Assembly: GCA_964427425.1 (NCBI GenBank)
Contig: CAYRUD010000001.1
Coordinates: 1-64,000, forward strand
Source of the DNA: CAYRUD01 sp964427425
GTDB lineage: Bacteria > Chlamydiota > Chlamydiia > Chlamydiales > FEN-1388
Direction: 5' to 3'
DNA: 64,000 nt
The notes beneath the pieces are model-generated. The model ran no database searches, was not told where the DNA came from, and worked only from the letters and a program-made list of their open reading frames with translations. Positions 34,085 to 43,652 of the stretch are shown piece by piece (position 1 is the stretch's first letter; each line of letters opens with the position of its first letter). Position numbers and translations under genes: made by a program.

Positions 34085-37000
34085 ATGACTCCTTTTGATA
34101 CTGCTTTTAAGGATGTCTTGCGTGAAGGGACATCTCTTCTGTTTGAGAGACTCCCTTCAAGCTCATTGAAAGCATGGCTTATAGCCAAGTTATACGCTGA
34201 GAGTGGGAAAAATATTCTCGTTATCACTGGAGAAGGCGCGGAAGAGACAAAACTTAAAGATGATATCTCTTTTTTTACTTCAACATCATTGATAGAGCTT
34301 CCATCTTGGGAGACGCTTCCGACAGAGCGGACTCTCCCTTCTCGAGAAATTATCGGAGCGCGCCAAAAAGCGCTTAAGAAGATACGCGATCATAAACAAA
34401 CGAGCTCTTCGTCAAAGGGTAGCTCCTTGACTGACCCTCTTTTTGTTATTAGCTCGCTTCAGGCGACTCTTCAGTGGCTTCCCTCTCAAAAAGTATTGGA
34501 TGAGGGACATCTTTTCATCAAAGTCGGTTTACATCTTTCGTATAATACGGCAATCGAACGACTTCAAAAATTGGGGTATGAGAGGGCAGCTCTCACTACA
34601 GAGAAAGGCCAGTTCTCAGTAAGGGGAGGAATTCTTGATGTCTTCTCTGTTATCCATGAAAAGCCCTGTCGTATTGAGTTCTTTGGCGATGAGATCGACT
34701 CCCTTCGTTATTTTGATCCGGTCACGCAAAAGGCGATCGAAGAGATTCCATCTCTCGAGATTGTCCATGCTCTAGAGCACATCAATCCTAAGGCTTTCAA
34801 CCTGGAAGGGGATGGAAAAGACTCTATTTTTACCCTTTTAGGAGCAGAGTCGACTCTTGTTGTGTTAGATGATATTGAGAAAGTAGAAGATCGTTATGCG
34901 ACCCTTCTTGGAATAGAGGGAGGAAATGCTGATTTTCGAAAATCTGCTCATCCAATGCTTATGTCGCTTCGAGAGTGGCTCCACTCCCTTCAAAAGATGA
35001 GCTCTTGGTGCATGATGACCTCTCGCGAGATAGAAGAGCTTTCTCAAGAGGTTTCATATAAGGAAAAGCGTATAAAAGGGGCTTCTAGATATGGAGACTT
35101 TACTCCAGTCCCTCTTTCCTTCTCTCTCTTTGATGAAATGTGGTCTGGCGTTCGGCTTCATCATCCTCTCAAGAGTCTGGGAGAGTTCTATATGGAGGAA
35201 TGTTTCTATGACGCTCCTCCACAGGGCGAGATGTTTCTCGATGCCTATACTCAAGTTATTGACTCAACGCAGCACACATTTGTTGTTCAATCAGACATTG
35301 AGCGTGAATGGATACAGGCAAAGCTTCATGAGCGAGGCGCTCACCTCGATAAAGCTCAGGTTACATATGGATATCTCTCATCAGGTGTAAGTCGCTCTGA
35401 TACGAAAGAAGTCTTCTTACCGATGAGCGAGCTGACTGGTCGTGTCAAAATTAAGAGAAGTGGAGCGGCCGATGTTAAGGGAGAGGGGAGATCCCATCTC
35501 TCATCAGTAACAGCACAGGCGCCAGTCACAGGATTCGATGCGTATGAACTCCAGCCAGGTGACTCTGTTGTTCATTTCCATCATGGTATTGGTAAATTCC
35601 TAGGAATTGAAAAAAGGCCAAATGCGCAAGGGGTTGTTCAAGAGTTTTTCCTAATTGAATATGCAGAGAGTGCGAAGCTCTTTGTTCCCATCCATCAAGC
35701 TCATTTAATCACGAAGTATATTGGAGCTCATGAGGAAGCACCTAAGCTCCATATTTTAGGAGCCTCTCGCTGGAAAAAACTTCGCGAAGAGACTGAAAAA
35801 GCGATTGTAGGATATGCTTCAGAGCTTCTCAAGGCGCAAGCGAAGAGAGAAATCGTAGGTGGATTCTCATATAGATCAGACGGTCCTAAGATGATCCTCT
35901 TCGAAGCTGAATTTCCGTATGAAGAGACTGAGGATCAGCTGAAAGCTATTGAAGAGATAAAAGCTGATATGTGCTCTAAGAAGGCGATGGATCGCTTGGT
36001 GTGTGGCGACGTTGGCTACGGAAAGACTGAGGTCGCGATGAGGGCTGCTTTTAAAGCTGTTGCCGATGGCCAAAAGCAGGTAGCGGTCTTAGTGCCAACG
36101 ACCGTTCTGGCAATGCAGCACTATGAAAATTTCATCGAACGGATGACCCCATTTGGAATCCGTATTGGAATTCTGTCTCGCTTTCAGACAATAAAGCAAA
36201 ACCGCGAGACAACTCTCAAAGTTGCCTCTGGAGAAATAGATATCATTGTTGGAACGCATAAGCTTCTGCAAAAGGGCCTTTCATTTAAAGATCTCGGCCT
36301 TGTCATTATTGATGAAGAGCAGCGTTTTGGCGTCAAAGCAAAAGAACATTTAAAGATTTTGAAGGAAGGAGTCGACTGTTTAACGCTGTCTGCGACACCA
36401 ATTCCTCGAACTCTCTATATGTCCCTCGTTGGAGCGAAGGCCCTCTCGACAATTGCAACTCCTCCATATGATCGCCTCCCAATAAAGACTGTTGTTGCGG
36501 AACTTGACCAAAATCTTGTCCAATCTGCCATCCTCAGGGAGTTGAATCGCGGAGGACAAGTCTTTTATATCCATAACCGTGTTGAGACTATTTTCGATGC
36601 CTGCGATCGCGTAAAAAAACTTGTTCCTCGAGCTCGTATTACTCCTGTTCACGGGCAGATGGATAGTGATGATATCGATTTGGTGTTTCATGCTTTTAAA
36701 AGAGGTGAGATCGATGTTTTGGTCGCGACCTCGATTGTTGAGAATGGAATCGATATCCCTAATGCTAATACAATTATTGTAGAACGAGCAGATCAATTTG
36801 GTATTGCGGAGCTCTATCAGCTTAGAGGCCGTGTCGGCCGTTCCAATAAGAGGGCTTTTGCCTACTTCCTCATACCTTCCAATAGATCCCTCTCTGAGAT
36901 TGCTCGACGTCGAATTGATGCTATCGCTCGATCTGGAGGCTTCGGTGGCGGATTGAAGGTCGCGATGAGAGATTTGGAGATCAGGGGAGCTGGCGATATT

Positions 37001-37480
37001 CTAGGGATTGATCAATCAGGTCATGTCGCGTCGATTGGTTTTCATCTCTACTGTAAGCTCCTTAAAAGGACTGTAGACTCGTTGCAAGGCAAAAAGGTCT
37101 TTTCTCCATACGATACGAAGATTGAGGTGCCATTTATTGCTAAGCTTCCTGAAGAGTATGTCAATGAAGTTGAGCTTCGAGTCGAGCTCTATCAGCGCCT
37201 TGGAGAGTCGGAAAGTGTTGAGCGGGTCGAAGAGATTAAACAAGAGATTATCGACCGATTTGGAAAAATGCCTCTTGAAGCCGAATGGCTTATTGCTCTT
37301 TCAAAAGTTCGATCGTTTGCTGCATCTAAAGGTGTAAGTCTTCTCAAGCTCGAGGGACATTCAGTAACTATTGAGAGAAAGCAAGGGACTCAACTTGTGA
37401 CACAACATGCCTTAGTCACCAAGATGAAGATGCCTCAAGAGTTCTACGAGAAGATGGTAGCACTCCTTTCCTCAAAGTAG
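34085..37480 (+). CDS. mfd: Transcription-repair coupling factor Mfd
   Basis: 1131 residues, normal length. The N-terminal UvrB-homology region (about 1-400) recruits UvrA. The RNA-polymerase-interacting domain lies at about 485-560 (GDSVVHFHHGIGKFLGIE). The RecG-like translocase has Walker A GDVGYGKTEVA (about 640), Walker B DEEQRFG, and the motifs SATPIPRTLYM and GRVGRSNKRAFAYF. The C-terminal D7 domain follows. It removes RNA polymerase stalled at DNA lesions and loads nucleotide excision repair. Confidence 0.97.
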   Translation: MTPFDTAFKDVLREGTSLLFERLPSSSLKAWLIAKLYAESGKNILVITGEGAEETKLKDDISFFTSTSLIELPSWETLPTERTLPSREIIGARQKALKKIRDHKQTSSSSKGSSLTDPLFVISSLQATLQWLPSQKVLDEGHLFIKVGLHLSYNTAIERLQKLGYERAALTTEKGQFSVRGGILDVFSVIHEKPCRIEFFGDEIDSLRYFDPVTQKAIEEIPSLEIVHALEHINPKAFNLEGDGKDSIFTLLGAESTLVVLDDIEKVEDRYATLLGIEGGNADFRKSAHPMLMSLREWLHSLQKMSSWCMMTSREIEELSQEVSYKEKRIKGASRYGDFTPVPLSFSLFDEMWSGVRLHHPLKSLGEFYMEECFYDAPPQGEMFLDAYTQVIDSTQHTFVVQSDIEREWIQAKLHERGAHLDKAQVTYGYLSSGVSRSDTKEVFLPMSELTGRVKIKRSGAADVKGEGRSHLSSVTAQAPVTGFDAYELQPGDSVVHFHHGIGKFLGIEKRPNAQGVVQEFFLIEYAESAKLFVPIHQAHLITKYIGAHEEAPKLHILGASRWKKLREETEKAIVGYASELLKAQAKREIVGGFSYRSDGPKMILFEAEFPYEETEDQLKAIEEIKADMCSKKAMDRLVCGDVGYGKTEVAMRAAFKAVADGQKQVAVLVPTTVLAMQHYENFIERMTPFGIRIGILSRFQTIKQNRETTLKVASGEIDIIVGTHKLLQKGLSFKDLGLVIIDEEQRFGVKAKEHLKILKEGVDCLTLSATPIPRTLYMSLVGAKALSTIATPPYDRLPIKTVVAELDQNLVQSAILRELNRGGQVFYIHNRVETIFDACDRVKKLVPRARITPVHGQMDSDDIDLVFHAFKRGEIDVLVATSIVENGIDIPNANTIIVERADQFGIAELYQLRGRVGRSNKRAFAYFLIPSNRSLSEIARRRIDAIARSGGFGGGLKVAMRDLEIRGAGDILGIDQSGHVASIGFHLYCKLLKRTVDSLQGKKVFSPYDTKIEVPFIAKLPEEYVNEVELRVELYQRLGESESVERVEEIKQEIIDRFGKMPLEAEWLIALSKVRSFAASKGVSLLKLEGHSVTIERKQGTQLVTQHALVTKMKMPQEFYEKMVALLSSK

Positions 37481-37488
37481 GAGTGTTT

Positions 37489-38514
37489 TCATGCTTCAGA
37501 CCATCCAATAGGAAGTACTTCTGAGATTGATGAAGCTTTAAAAAGCTTCATAAGCAATCGATCGAATCCTACAGCGACACCACAAGAAGGTGGAGGATTA
37601 TCTTCTGAAAGAGCTCTTAAGAACCTCTCATCGATCGGGTAGCTCTCTTTTCCTGTTTTTATTCTCTCTTCATTCTCAATGAGGAATCTTCTTCTCTGCT
37701 CAATTGGATCTATGAGCTCATGATAGCCATTTGCAACTTCCAATCCTTCGACATAGATCTCAAATCGCTCGCTGACGGAATACTCTTTTGAAGAAGAGGC
37801 GACTGTTTGGGCAAGAGCTGCTTGAGATGATGGATAGTGGGAGAGAACAGCGATAGTTTTTTCTCTCTTGAGCGCTGGCTCAATTGAGAGAGACATTAAA
37901 AGGTGGAGAATCTCATCCCGGGATGAATCAGCTAAATTAAATGGGATTGACAGATTGAGTTTCTCAATAATCTCAGAAGCTTTCTTTTGAAGTTGTCCAA
38001 GGGGGATTGTATGGGGATTTAAATGGCAATAATCTAAAAAAGCTTCTTCATAGGTGAGATGTAAAATATCCCAGTCATCAGAAATGGATTCTTCAGACCT
38101 TTCGAGTTGAAGTGTATCGAGGATGAAATCGAGGGTCTCCTGGATCATCTCATTAAAGGTGAATCCCACACGATACCACTCAGCCATTGTAAATTCTGGT
38201 GAGTGAAAGCGGCCCGCTTCTTCATGGCGAAAGACGTGTCCAAGATAGAAGATATCACCGGATCCTGCGGCTAGTAGCCTTTTCATTGGATATTCAGGAC
38301 TCGAGAAAAGAAACCGTTTCCCATGGATTGGTGAGTCTACTGAAAACAGATCAATATGGAGATCAATAGATGCCGACTGCCCAAGAAGAAGACAGTCGGT
38401 TTCAATGAGTCCGCGGCTTAAGAAAAACTGGCGCGCTCTTGAAAGTGCTTGAGAGCGCCGTATTAGTTTTTTTCTTATGCTTAGAGCATTTTGAGAATTA
38501 GACTCTGCTGACAT
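37489..38514 (-). CDS. epmA: EF-P--(R)-beta-lysine ligase EpmA (GenX/PoxA)
   Basis: 341 residues from the ATG at 38514 (AGGAGA just upstream); a longer frame would use TTG. It is a class II lysyl-tRNA-synthetase catalytic core without the anticodon-binding domain: FSSPEYPMKRLLAAG, IFYLGHVFRHEEAGRFHSPEF (in part), TMAEWYR, and the motif 3 segment SCGVAVGFDRLLMKL. EpmA attaches beta-lysine to the conserved lysine of elongation factor P. The gene overlaps the end of efp by 17 nt, which strongly supports this substrate. The partner aminomutase EpmB is not in this window. Confidence 0.93.
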   Translation of the reverse strand: MSAESNSQNALSIRKKLIRRSQALSRARQFFLSRGLIETDCLLLGQSASIDLHIDLFSVDSPIHGKRFLFSSPEYPMKRLLAAGSGDIFYLGHVFRHEEAGRFHSPEFTMAEWYRVGFTFNEMIQETLDFILDTLQLERSEESISDDWDILHLTYEEAFLDYCHLNPHTIPLGQLQKKASEIIEKLNLSIPFNLADSSRDEILHLLMSLSIEPALKREKTIAVLSHYPSSQAALAQTVASSSKEYSVSERFEIYVEGLEVANGYHELIDPIEQRRRFLIENEERIKTGKESYPIDERFLRALSEDNPPPSCGVAVGFDRLLMKLFKASSISEVLPIGWSEA

Positions 38515-39064
38515 ATTCTCCTGTACGAGTGTCAACTTTGATCTTCTCTCCCTGCTCTACGAAGATAGGGACTTGAACTTTAGCGCCTGTTTCGACAATA
38601 GCTGGCTTCATGACTCTGCCTGAAGCTGTATCGCCTCGAACGCCAGGGGATGTCTCTGTGATAACGAGTTCCATAAATGTTGGCGCTTGAACGGCAACTG
38701 GGTTGTTATTATAGAAGATAACTTCATAGACGAGATCTTCTTTTAACCAGGAGTCAACATCACTCAAGTTATCATTGTTGATTTTTACTTGGTCGAAGGT
38801 CGCATCATCCATGAAGACAACGCCATCGCTCTCACGATAGAGCATGCGCATGCTAGCTTCTGCAACATCAGCTAAGTTTTCTTTGTCGCCAGATTTATAT
38901 ACTTTTTCAATGACTCGGCCAGTGATCAGGTGCTTTACTTTAACTCGGTTAAAGGCTTGGCCTTTACCTGGCTTTACAAATTCGTTCGAGACGATAGTGT
39001 AAGGCTGCCCATCAATTTCTAATTTGATGCCGGCTCTCATTTCATTTGTGCTAATTTGTGCCAT
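38498..39064 (-). CDS. efp: Elongation factor P
   Basis: 188 residues from the ATG at 39064, with TGGAG 8 nt upstream. Three beta-barrel domains are expected at this length. The modification loop VKPGKGQAF places Lys34 exactly at the E. coli beta-lysylation position. EF-P relieves ribosome stalling at polyproline. Chlamydiae carry two efp genes; this one corresponds by neighbourhood (amn, tkt, alaS) to CT752. It is co-transcribed with epmA. Confidence 0.97.
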   Translation of the reverse strand: MAQISTNEMRAGIKLEIDGQPYTIVSNEFVKPGKGQAFNRVKVKHLITGRVIEKVYKSGDKENLADVAEASMRMLYRESDGVVFMDDATFDQVKINNDNLSDVDSWLKEDLVYEVIFYNNNPVAVQAPTFMELVITETSPGVRGDTASGRVMKPAIVETGAKVQVPIFVEQGEKIKVDTRTGEYVSRV

Positions 39065-39089
39065 GGGGGCAACTCCATTCAAATAGAAA

Positions 39090-39101
39090 GTGTATATACA
39101 C
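39090..39101. promoter_or_regulatory. 12-bp palindrome in the efp leader
   Basis: A perfect GTGTATATACAC palindrome lies between the candidate -10 and the efp start codon. It could be an operator or simply an AT-rich coincidence. Confidence 0.35.
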
Positions 39102-39120
39102 AGTGCAGAAAAATATCGAA

Positions 39121-39150
39121 ATTGTACACCAGATGCCTAGTGTTAATCAA
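39121..39150 (-). promoter_or_regulatory. Candidate sigma-66-type promoter of efp-epmA
   Basis: Minus-strand TTGATT, 18 nt, TACAAT, with the -10 57 nt before the efp ATG. Good match to the vegetative consensus. Confidence 0.6.
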
Positions 39151-39234
39151 ATCGATTTATAGTCTACAGAACGAGATAACTCTTTTTTTCCGAAATTAAG
39201 GGAAAGAAAAAATATGAAGTAGAGCCGAGATCAT

Positions 39235-39265
39235 TTGACATGCAAGAAATGTTTTTCAATTTAAA
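39235..39265 (+). promoter_or_regulatory. Candidate promoter of the giant lipase-motif gene
   Basis: A perfect TTGACA is followed after 17-19 nt by AT-rich hexamers (AATTTA or TTTAAA), 60 nt before the preferred ATG. The -35 is convincing; the -10 is ambiguous. Confidence 0.4.
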
Positions 39266-39324
39266 ATTTAACAGGTTATTTGGGAGAGAAACTTAAAGTA
39301 CGTAATTTCTCAAGAGAATGTTCT

Positions 39325-42300
39325 ATGCTGACACGAATATCTGACGACTCTTATCAACTTAAGCTGTCGCAAAACGGCAATGAAATCGATTGTATCATTA
39401 CGTTAAAGAATCGAACGAGAGATCAAGCTCTTAATACTAAAATCGTTAAGCAGTTCGCAAAAAAAATCATCAATCAGTCTAACTCTCCGTACTATGTTTC
39501 GGATGATAGTACGATCTCTTTTCAATATGGCAGTGTGAGCTGCAAGGCGAAAAAGACAACGAATAAGCTCCAGGGGTTAATCTCTCGATTTTTTCCAATA
39601 GTAAGGGATAACAAGAGCTCTTTTCATCAAGAGTGGGAATTGTCAATTTCTGAAGAGACAGTGCAAAAAGCTCGGGGAAGATCGAGAGAATACACTGCAC
39701 ATTACCAAAAACCCAGCCTAGATAATCTTCACATCTTTAAAGATCCTTTTACTTCTCTTGCAACCATTGCATTTCAAAAGCTCGAGCCTTCATTAATGGA
39801 TCAGGATAATGAAGGTGACACTACATTCAATACTCGAACTGTTCTCGTCCTGAATAAGAATAATGAACTTCGTTTGATGAATCGAGAAAAAAATCTTTCC
39901 TCAAGCGATCCAGATGCAAACTCAAGAACAGTTGAAGCTTTCCGCTCTTCACTCATTCAAGTTTTTGGTGAGAAAAAGGTTATAGAGATACAGAAGCGGT
40001 ATCTTATTAATTTTGAGGCTATGATTCAAAATAATGAGCCGTTGACTCCTGAGCATGTCTATAGAATGAATGTGGGGTTAGCGCAGATTGAGAGCCACGA
40101 TATAGATCGCTTTCTTGAGAAAGTCTCTTTTCTAGATCAAGATTTTCATAAAGATGAGCTGATTCAACGCTATCCAAATGAAAGAGAGCGACTGAGAGCT
40201 TGTGTAGTAGGTAACGGAAAATTCTCTCTTTTTGAGATGAAAGCCCTTCTACATCTTCTAGGGGCTACTTCGTTTGAGAGTGCTGATCCTGCTGCCATGG
40301 TCTCTTTCTTTCAATCGATAAAAGGGAAGAAAGCTTTGGCAACTTTGACACTTGATGAGGCAGATCAGGTTATGAAGTCTTTTGCTTTCTCAGAAGGGGA
40401 TTATAAAAACGCCTGCACTGGAAAGCAAATCCATGGCTTTATAAAGAGCAGTTATACAAGAGCTGCATCTAAGGAATTTAAGCCTTGGGTTGATCATCAA
40501 GAGCTTATTCAGACGTTTCCAAAGCTCACAAAGAATTGGGAGCAGTTTTATGAGCTTTTAGGGCATATCGTTTCAAAAAAACACCTTTTTCATTATCAGG
40601 GAGAAGAGGGGTACAAAGTTGGAACTCTTATTCCATGTCCTCCTACAAAGGAAGGGAAGAGTCAATGGTATCGAGTCTCTAGCTGTGTTCATAATGGACA
40701 TGGCATTCTTTCTTATACTCTTGAGCCAGCATGTAAAGACTCTCAGCTTGAGGTAATTAAACTCTACCGCAGTACTGCTTCTGATCCTTACAACATGAAC
40801 GCTAAAGCGTCTATTTTAAATGATATCAATCCTCTGAATTCTCCTGGATATATGGGAACGGGGTTAACTGATGGGTATGAAAAAGCTTTCTTTGAAGAGC
40901 GAACGATTCCAATATGGTCAGCATATGAGTACTCAGCGGAGAAAATTCTTCAAAAAGAGGAGTTAGGCCAAGAGGATCTTGCTCTCGCATTTGAGCGTCT
41001 TTCTCAAGCAAATAAGGCACTTGTTAATGAAGTCGATGTTTTATATCGAAAGCAAGATATCCGATCTCTACTGAAAAAGTGGGACTTTGTTTTTATCGAT
41101 CTTTTATTCTCGCAACCAAGCCCACTTAGCCCCTCTGAAAGAGCCGATATCTTCCTCATTTTAAATCGATACGTTTACTCAAAAGAAGGTGTTCAACCCG
41201 AAGCCAAAGATGATGCGACATCTCTCTTTAAGATACTTAAAAAAGTGTCTGATGCTCCTGGAGTTGAGGACTTAAAAAAAGATCTCCTCAATCATGTGAT
41301 TACTAGACAAGGATATGATTTGAGGCTTCATAGATCTGATGAGCTTGAGACTGAAGTATTGAGCGAGGTTACATCATTTCAAATAGAGGCAAAAAGTCTC
41401 TTGCAAGAGCTTCAAAAGCAAAATGAACCTGAAGCAAAAAAGAGAGCTATAGATATTCTATGTCGCTGGCAAGAGCGCCTTCAAAAACATGCTTTAAAGA
41501 AGAATGAGCACGTAAGTCAAAAGAAAAAGCAATCTGTTTCATTCTCAGGACATAGCTTAGGTGGGGCCTGTGCTCAAAGACATCTTGTTCACTTCTATAC
41601 AGATAACTTAAGAGTCAATGTGCCAGGAACGAAGACTATGCTCAGGGTCTTTGATGAACCTGCTATTAACTCCGAGGACAATACCTCTTTCAAGGAATTC
41701 GGCAATTTACACCATGAAGTTCTAAAGGAGCTCGATATTTCTTTTGAAATAGTCAGGCGTCATGAGTCATTCGATATTGTTACAACAGCCGGTGAGGAGC
41801 ACTTAGGGGCAACGTTTAACCCTGAAGAGACTAAAAACGTATCTCAGTGGCTTCGCTTCGATGCTGCAGTCCAAGAGCCGCTCTCTTCTGCCAAAGCTAT
41901 GCCAATACGAACGTCGCCTGTCGCTCATGGAACTCAGTTTGAAGAAGGGCAACGACAAAAAGGAACCATAAAACAGTCTGCTCAGCAAATCATCGATATT
42001 TTAAGCCAGGAAAAACTCGAGACTCCAGAAGAAAAAGCTCTTCTCCGGATGTATGAAAAATTAGGAGAATCTTCCCAAGGAGATTACGTGCGTTCTTGGT
42101 TTGATACTTCAGTTCAAGGAGACTATGATCGAGGCGTAAACCAGGCATATAAGCACATTTGGAAGGTAATCTTAAATCCGCACATATCAGAGGTCTTAAG
42201 ATCTCGACTCTTAGGTGCTGTTGGTTCTTGGTTTTTAAATAGCAATCAAGCAGAGCCCACACTCTTGCAAGAACAATGGCAAGGCTTTCAAGATAAGAAA

Positions 42301-42387
42301 GGCTGCTTTGCGGTAGATGAGAAAAAAGGTGTTATTTCCTCACAAAATCATATAGGAAGGGTTGAATCTAAAAATGATAATACGTAG
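39325..42387 (+). CDS. Large protein with lipase-type GHSLGG motif
   Basis: 1020 residues from the ATG at 39325 (AAGAGA about 9 nt upstream); a TTG 45 nt earlier is possible. No signal peptide or membrane segment. Most of the sequence is unrecognised. The clearest motif is FSGHSLGGACAQRHLVHFY near residue 741, a GxSxG nucleophile elbow as in class-3 lipases and other alpha/beta hydrolases; an Asp and His later (for example AVQEP, SPVAHGTQF) could complete a triad, but this is not shown. Polar, charge-rich composition and absence from the classical chlamydial cluster suggest an accessory or secreted protein. Function unknown. Confidence 0.65.
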   Translation: MLTRISDDSYQLKLSQNGNEIDCIITLKNRTRDQALNTKIVKQFAKKIINQSNSPYYVSDDSTISFQYGSVSCKAKKTTNKLQGLISRFFPIVRDNKSSFHQEWELSISEETVQKARGRSREYTAHYQKPSLDNLHIFKDPFTSLATIAFQKLEPSLMDQDNEGDTTFNTRTVLVLNKNNELRLMNREKNLSSSDPDANSRTVEAFRSSLIQVFGEKKVIEIQKRYLINFEAMIQNNEPLTPEHVYRMNVGLAQIESHDIDRFLEKVSFLDQDFHKDELIQRYPNERERLRACVVGNGKFSLFEMKALLHLLGATSFESADPAAMVSFFQSIKGKKALATLTLDEADQVMKSFAFSEGDYKNACTGKQIHGFIKSSYTRAASKEFKPWVDHQELIQTFPKLTKNWEQFYELLGHIVSKKHLFHYQGEEGYKVGTLIPCPPTKEGKSQWYRVSSCVHNGHGILSYTLEPACKDSQLEVIKLYRSTASDPYNMNAKASILNDINPLNSPGYMGTGLTDGYEKAFFEERTIPIWSAYEYSAEKILQKEELGQEDLALAFERLSQANKALVNEVDVLYRKQDIRSLLKKWDFVFIDLLFSQPSPLSPSERADIFLILNRYVYSKEGVQPEAKDDATSLFKILKKVSDAPGVEDLKKDLLNHVITRQGYDLRLHRSDELETEVLSEVTSFQIEAKSLLQELQKQNEPEAKKRAIDILCRWQERLQKHALKKNEHVSQKKKQSVSFSGHSLGGACAQRHLVHFYTDNLRVNVPGTKTMLRVFDEPAINSEDNTSFKEFGNLHHEVLKELDISFEIVRRHESFDIVTTAGEEHLGATFNPEETKNVSQWLRFDAAVQEPLSSAKAMPIRTSPVAHGTQFEEGQRQKGTIKQSAQQIIDILSQEKLETPEEKALLRMYEKLGESSQGDYVRSWFDTSVQGDYDRGVNQAYKHIWKVILNPHISEVLRSRLLGAVGSWFLNSNQAEPTLLQEQWQGFQDKKGCFAVDEKKGVISSQNHIGRVESKNDNT

Positions 42388-42507
42388 AGCTCTTCCACGA
42401 AAAAGGCTTATATGAGTTCTATTCACCCTCATCTTGAAAAGAGACAGGCTTAATGCCTTATGTTTTTTTGAAAGCCTTGAGGGGAAGTGAGGGGTATTCA
42501 TCAACTC

Positions 42508-42536
42508 TTGACATATGATACGCTTCCATTCAATTT
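42508..42536 (+). promoter_or_regulatory. Candidate promoter of the MTAN-like gene
   Basis: TTGACA lies 60 nt before the start, with a poor -10 (CAATTT) after 17 nt; TATGATAC just downstream of TTGACA is an alternative -10. Confidence 0.3.
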
Positions 42537-42572
42537 TACCTTCGATATTTGAATGGGAGCGAGTTGAGTGTT

Positions 42573-43424
42573 ATGGTGAATAAGAGCGATCAAATAGCAT
42601 ATTCTTCTGGTACGAGCTCTTTTTCATCACAAGGAGTTCCTACAATTGGTATTATTGATTCGATGGGAGTATATGAATCAATAAATGAGAATAAGGAATT
42701 CTTTTCTTCCCAGGCGCAGCGAAGAGTTATTGGATCGAGAAACTTTATTTCAGGAGAGGTGAAGGGAATTCCTGTAGTAATGACTTCTTCTGGCTGGGGA
42801 AAGGTTGCCGCAGCCGCAGCTTCCGCGCTCCTTCTCTCACATTACTCAGTAGACTTGCTTGTCTTAGTTGGCCTTTGTGGCTCGTTGAAGCCATATATTG
42901 AGATTGGAGATCTTGTCATTGGCACGCAATATGTTCACCAAGACTTAGATGCTCGCCCGCTTTTTGATCGGTTTGAAATTCCTCTCTTAGGTGTTTCATT
43001 CTTTTCTTCCCATCAGCCATCTAGACTTGCTATTTCGCAGGCGGCTGATCGATTTATCGATACCTTTGGGAAAGATATACGAAATAAATTGCGTGGAAAA
43101 GAAGGAGATATCCTGAAAAAGCATGAGGGATTAATAGCTACAAGAGACCAGTTTTTAGATTCAGAAGAACAGGCGATCAAAGTTTCTAAAGAGCTTCCGC
43201 ATGCGTTGGTTATCGATATGGAAGGAGCTGCCTGCGCGCAGATTGCCTATGAATATAAAGTTCCTTTCGTTGGCGTTAAAATAGTCTCTGATTCCGCGGA
43301 TCATGTTGCTGCTTTAGATTTTCACGAATTTGTTCGGTCAGGAGCAAGGCTCTATTCTCAAGGTCTTCTCTCTTCAATAATCGATATGATCAAAGAAAAG
43401 ACCCCGCTTTGCTCTCCAATATAG
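42573..43424 (+). CDS. MTA/SAH (or futalosine) nucleosidase family protein
   Basis: 283 residues from the ATG at 42573; a TTG 24 nt upstream is less likely. The phosphorylase/nucleosidase fold is shown by GIIDSMGVYES at the N-terminus, SGWGKVAAAAAS, VLVGLCGSLKPYIEIGDLVI, ATRDQFLDSEE, VIDMEGAACAQIAYEY and the catalytic region KIVSDSADHVAALDFHEF with its Asp. The family cleaves adenine or hypoxanthine from methylthioadenosine, S-adenosylhomocysteine or aminofutalosine. In C. trachomatis the related CT263 is linked to the futalosine menaquinone pathway, so either role fits. It sits just upstream of a second nucleosidase, amn. Confidence 0.85.
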   Translation: MVNKSDQIAYSSGTSSFSSQGVPTIGIIDSMGVYESINENKEFFSSQAQRRVIGSRNFISGEVKGIPVVMTSSGWGKVAAAAASALLLSHYSVDLLVLVGLCGSLKPYIEIGDLVIGTQYVHQDLDARPLFDRFEIPLLGVSFFSSHQPSRLAISQAADRFIDTFGKDIRNKLRGKEGDILKKHEGLIATRDQFLDSEEQAIKVSKELPHALVIDMEGAACAQIAYEYKVPFVGVKIVSDSADHVAALDFHEFVRSGARLYSQGLLSSIIDMIKEKTPLCSPI

Positions 43425-43652
43425 AGAGTATATTGCTAGATAATGCTTTTTTTGATTTTGCGTTCACATCCATTTCTTCTTTTTAAAGACAAAAAGAGCT
43501 TACAATCAGTAAGAAAGAGTAAGAGTCAGCAAAAATGCAGTGGATCATTGCTTTTTTGAAAAGAGCAATTGTTGAGAGATGGGATGTGCTCTTACTCGTT
43601 CTTATGATGTCTGACTTTTAGTTGCAAATATAAGAAGAGATATCAAAGCAAA

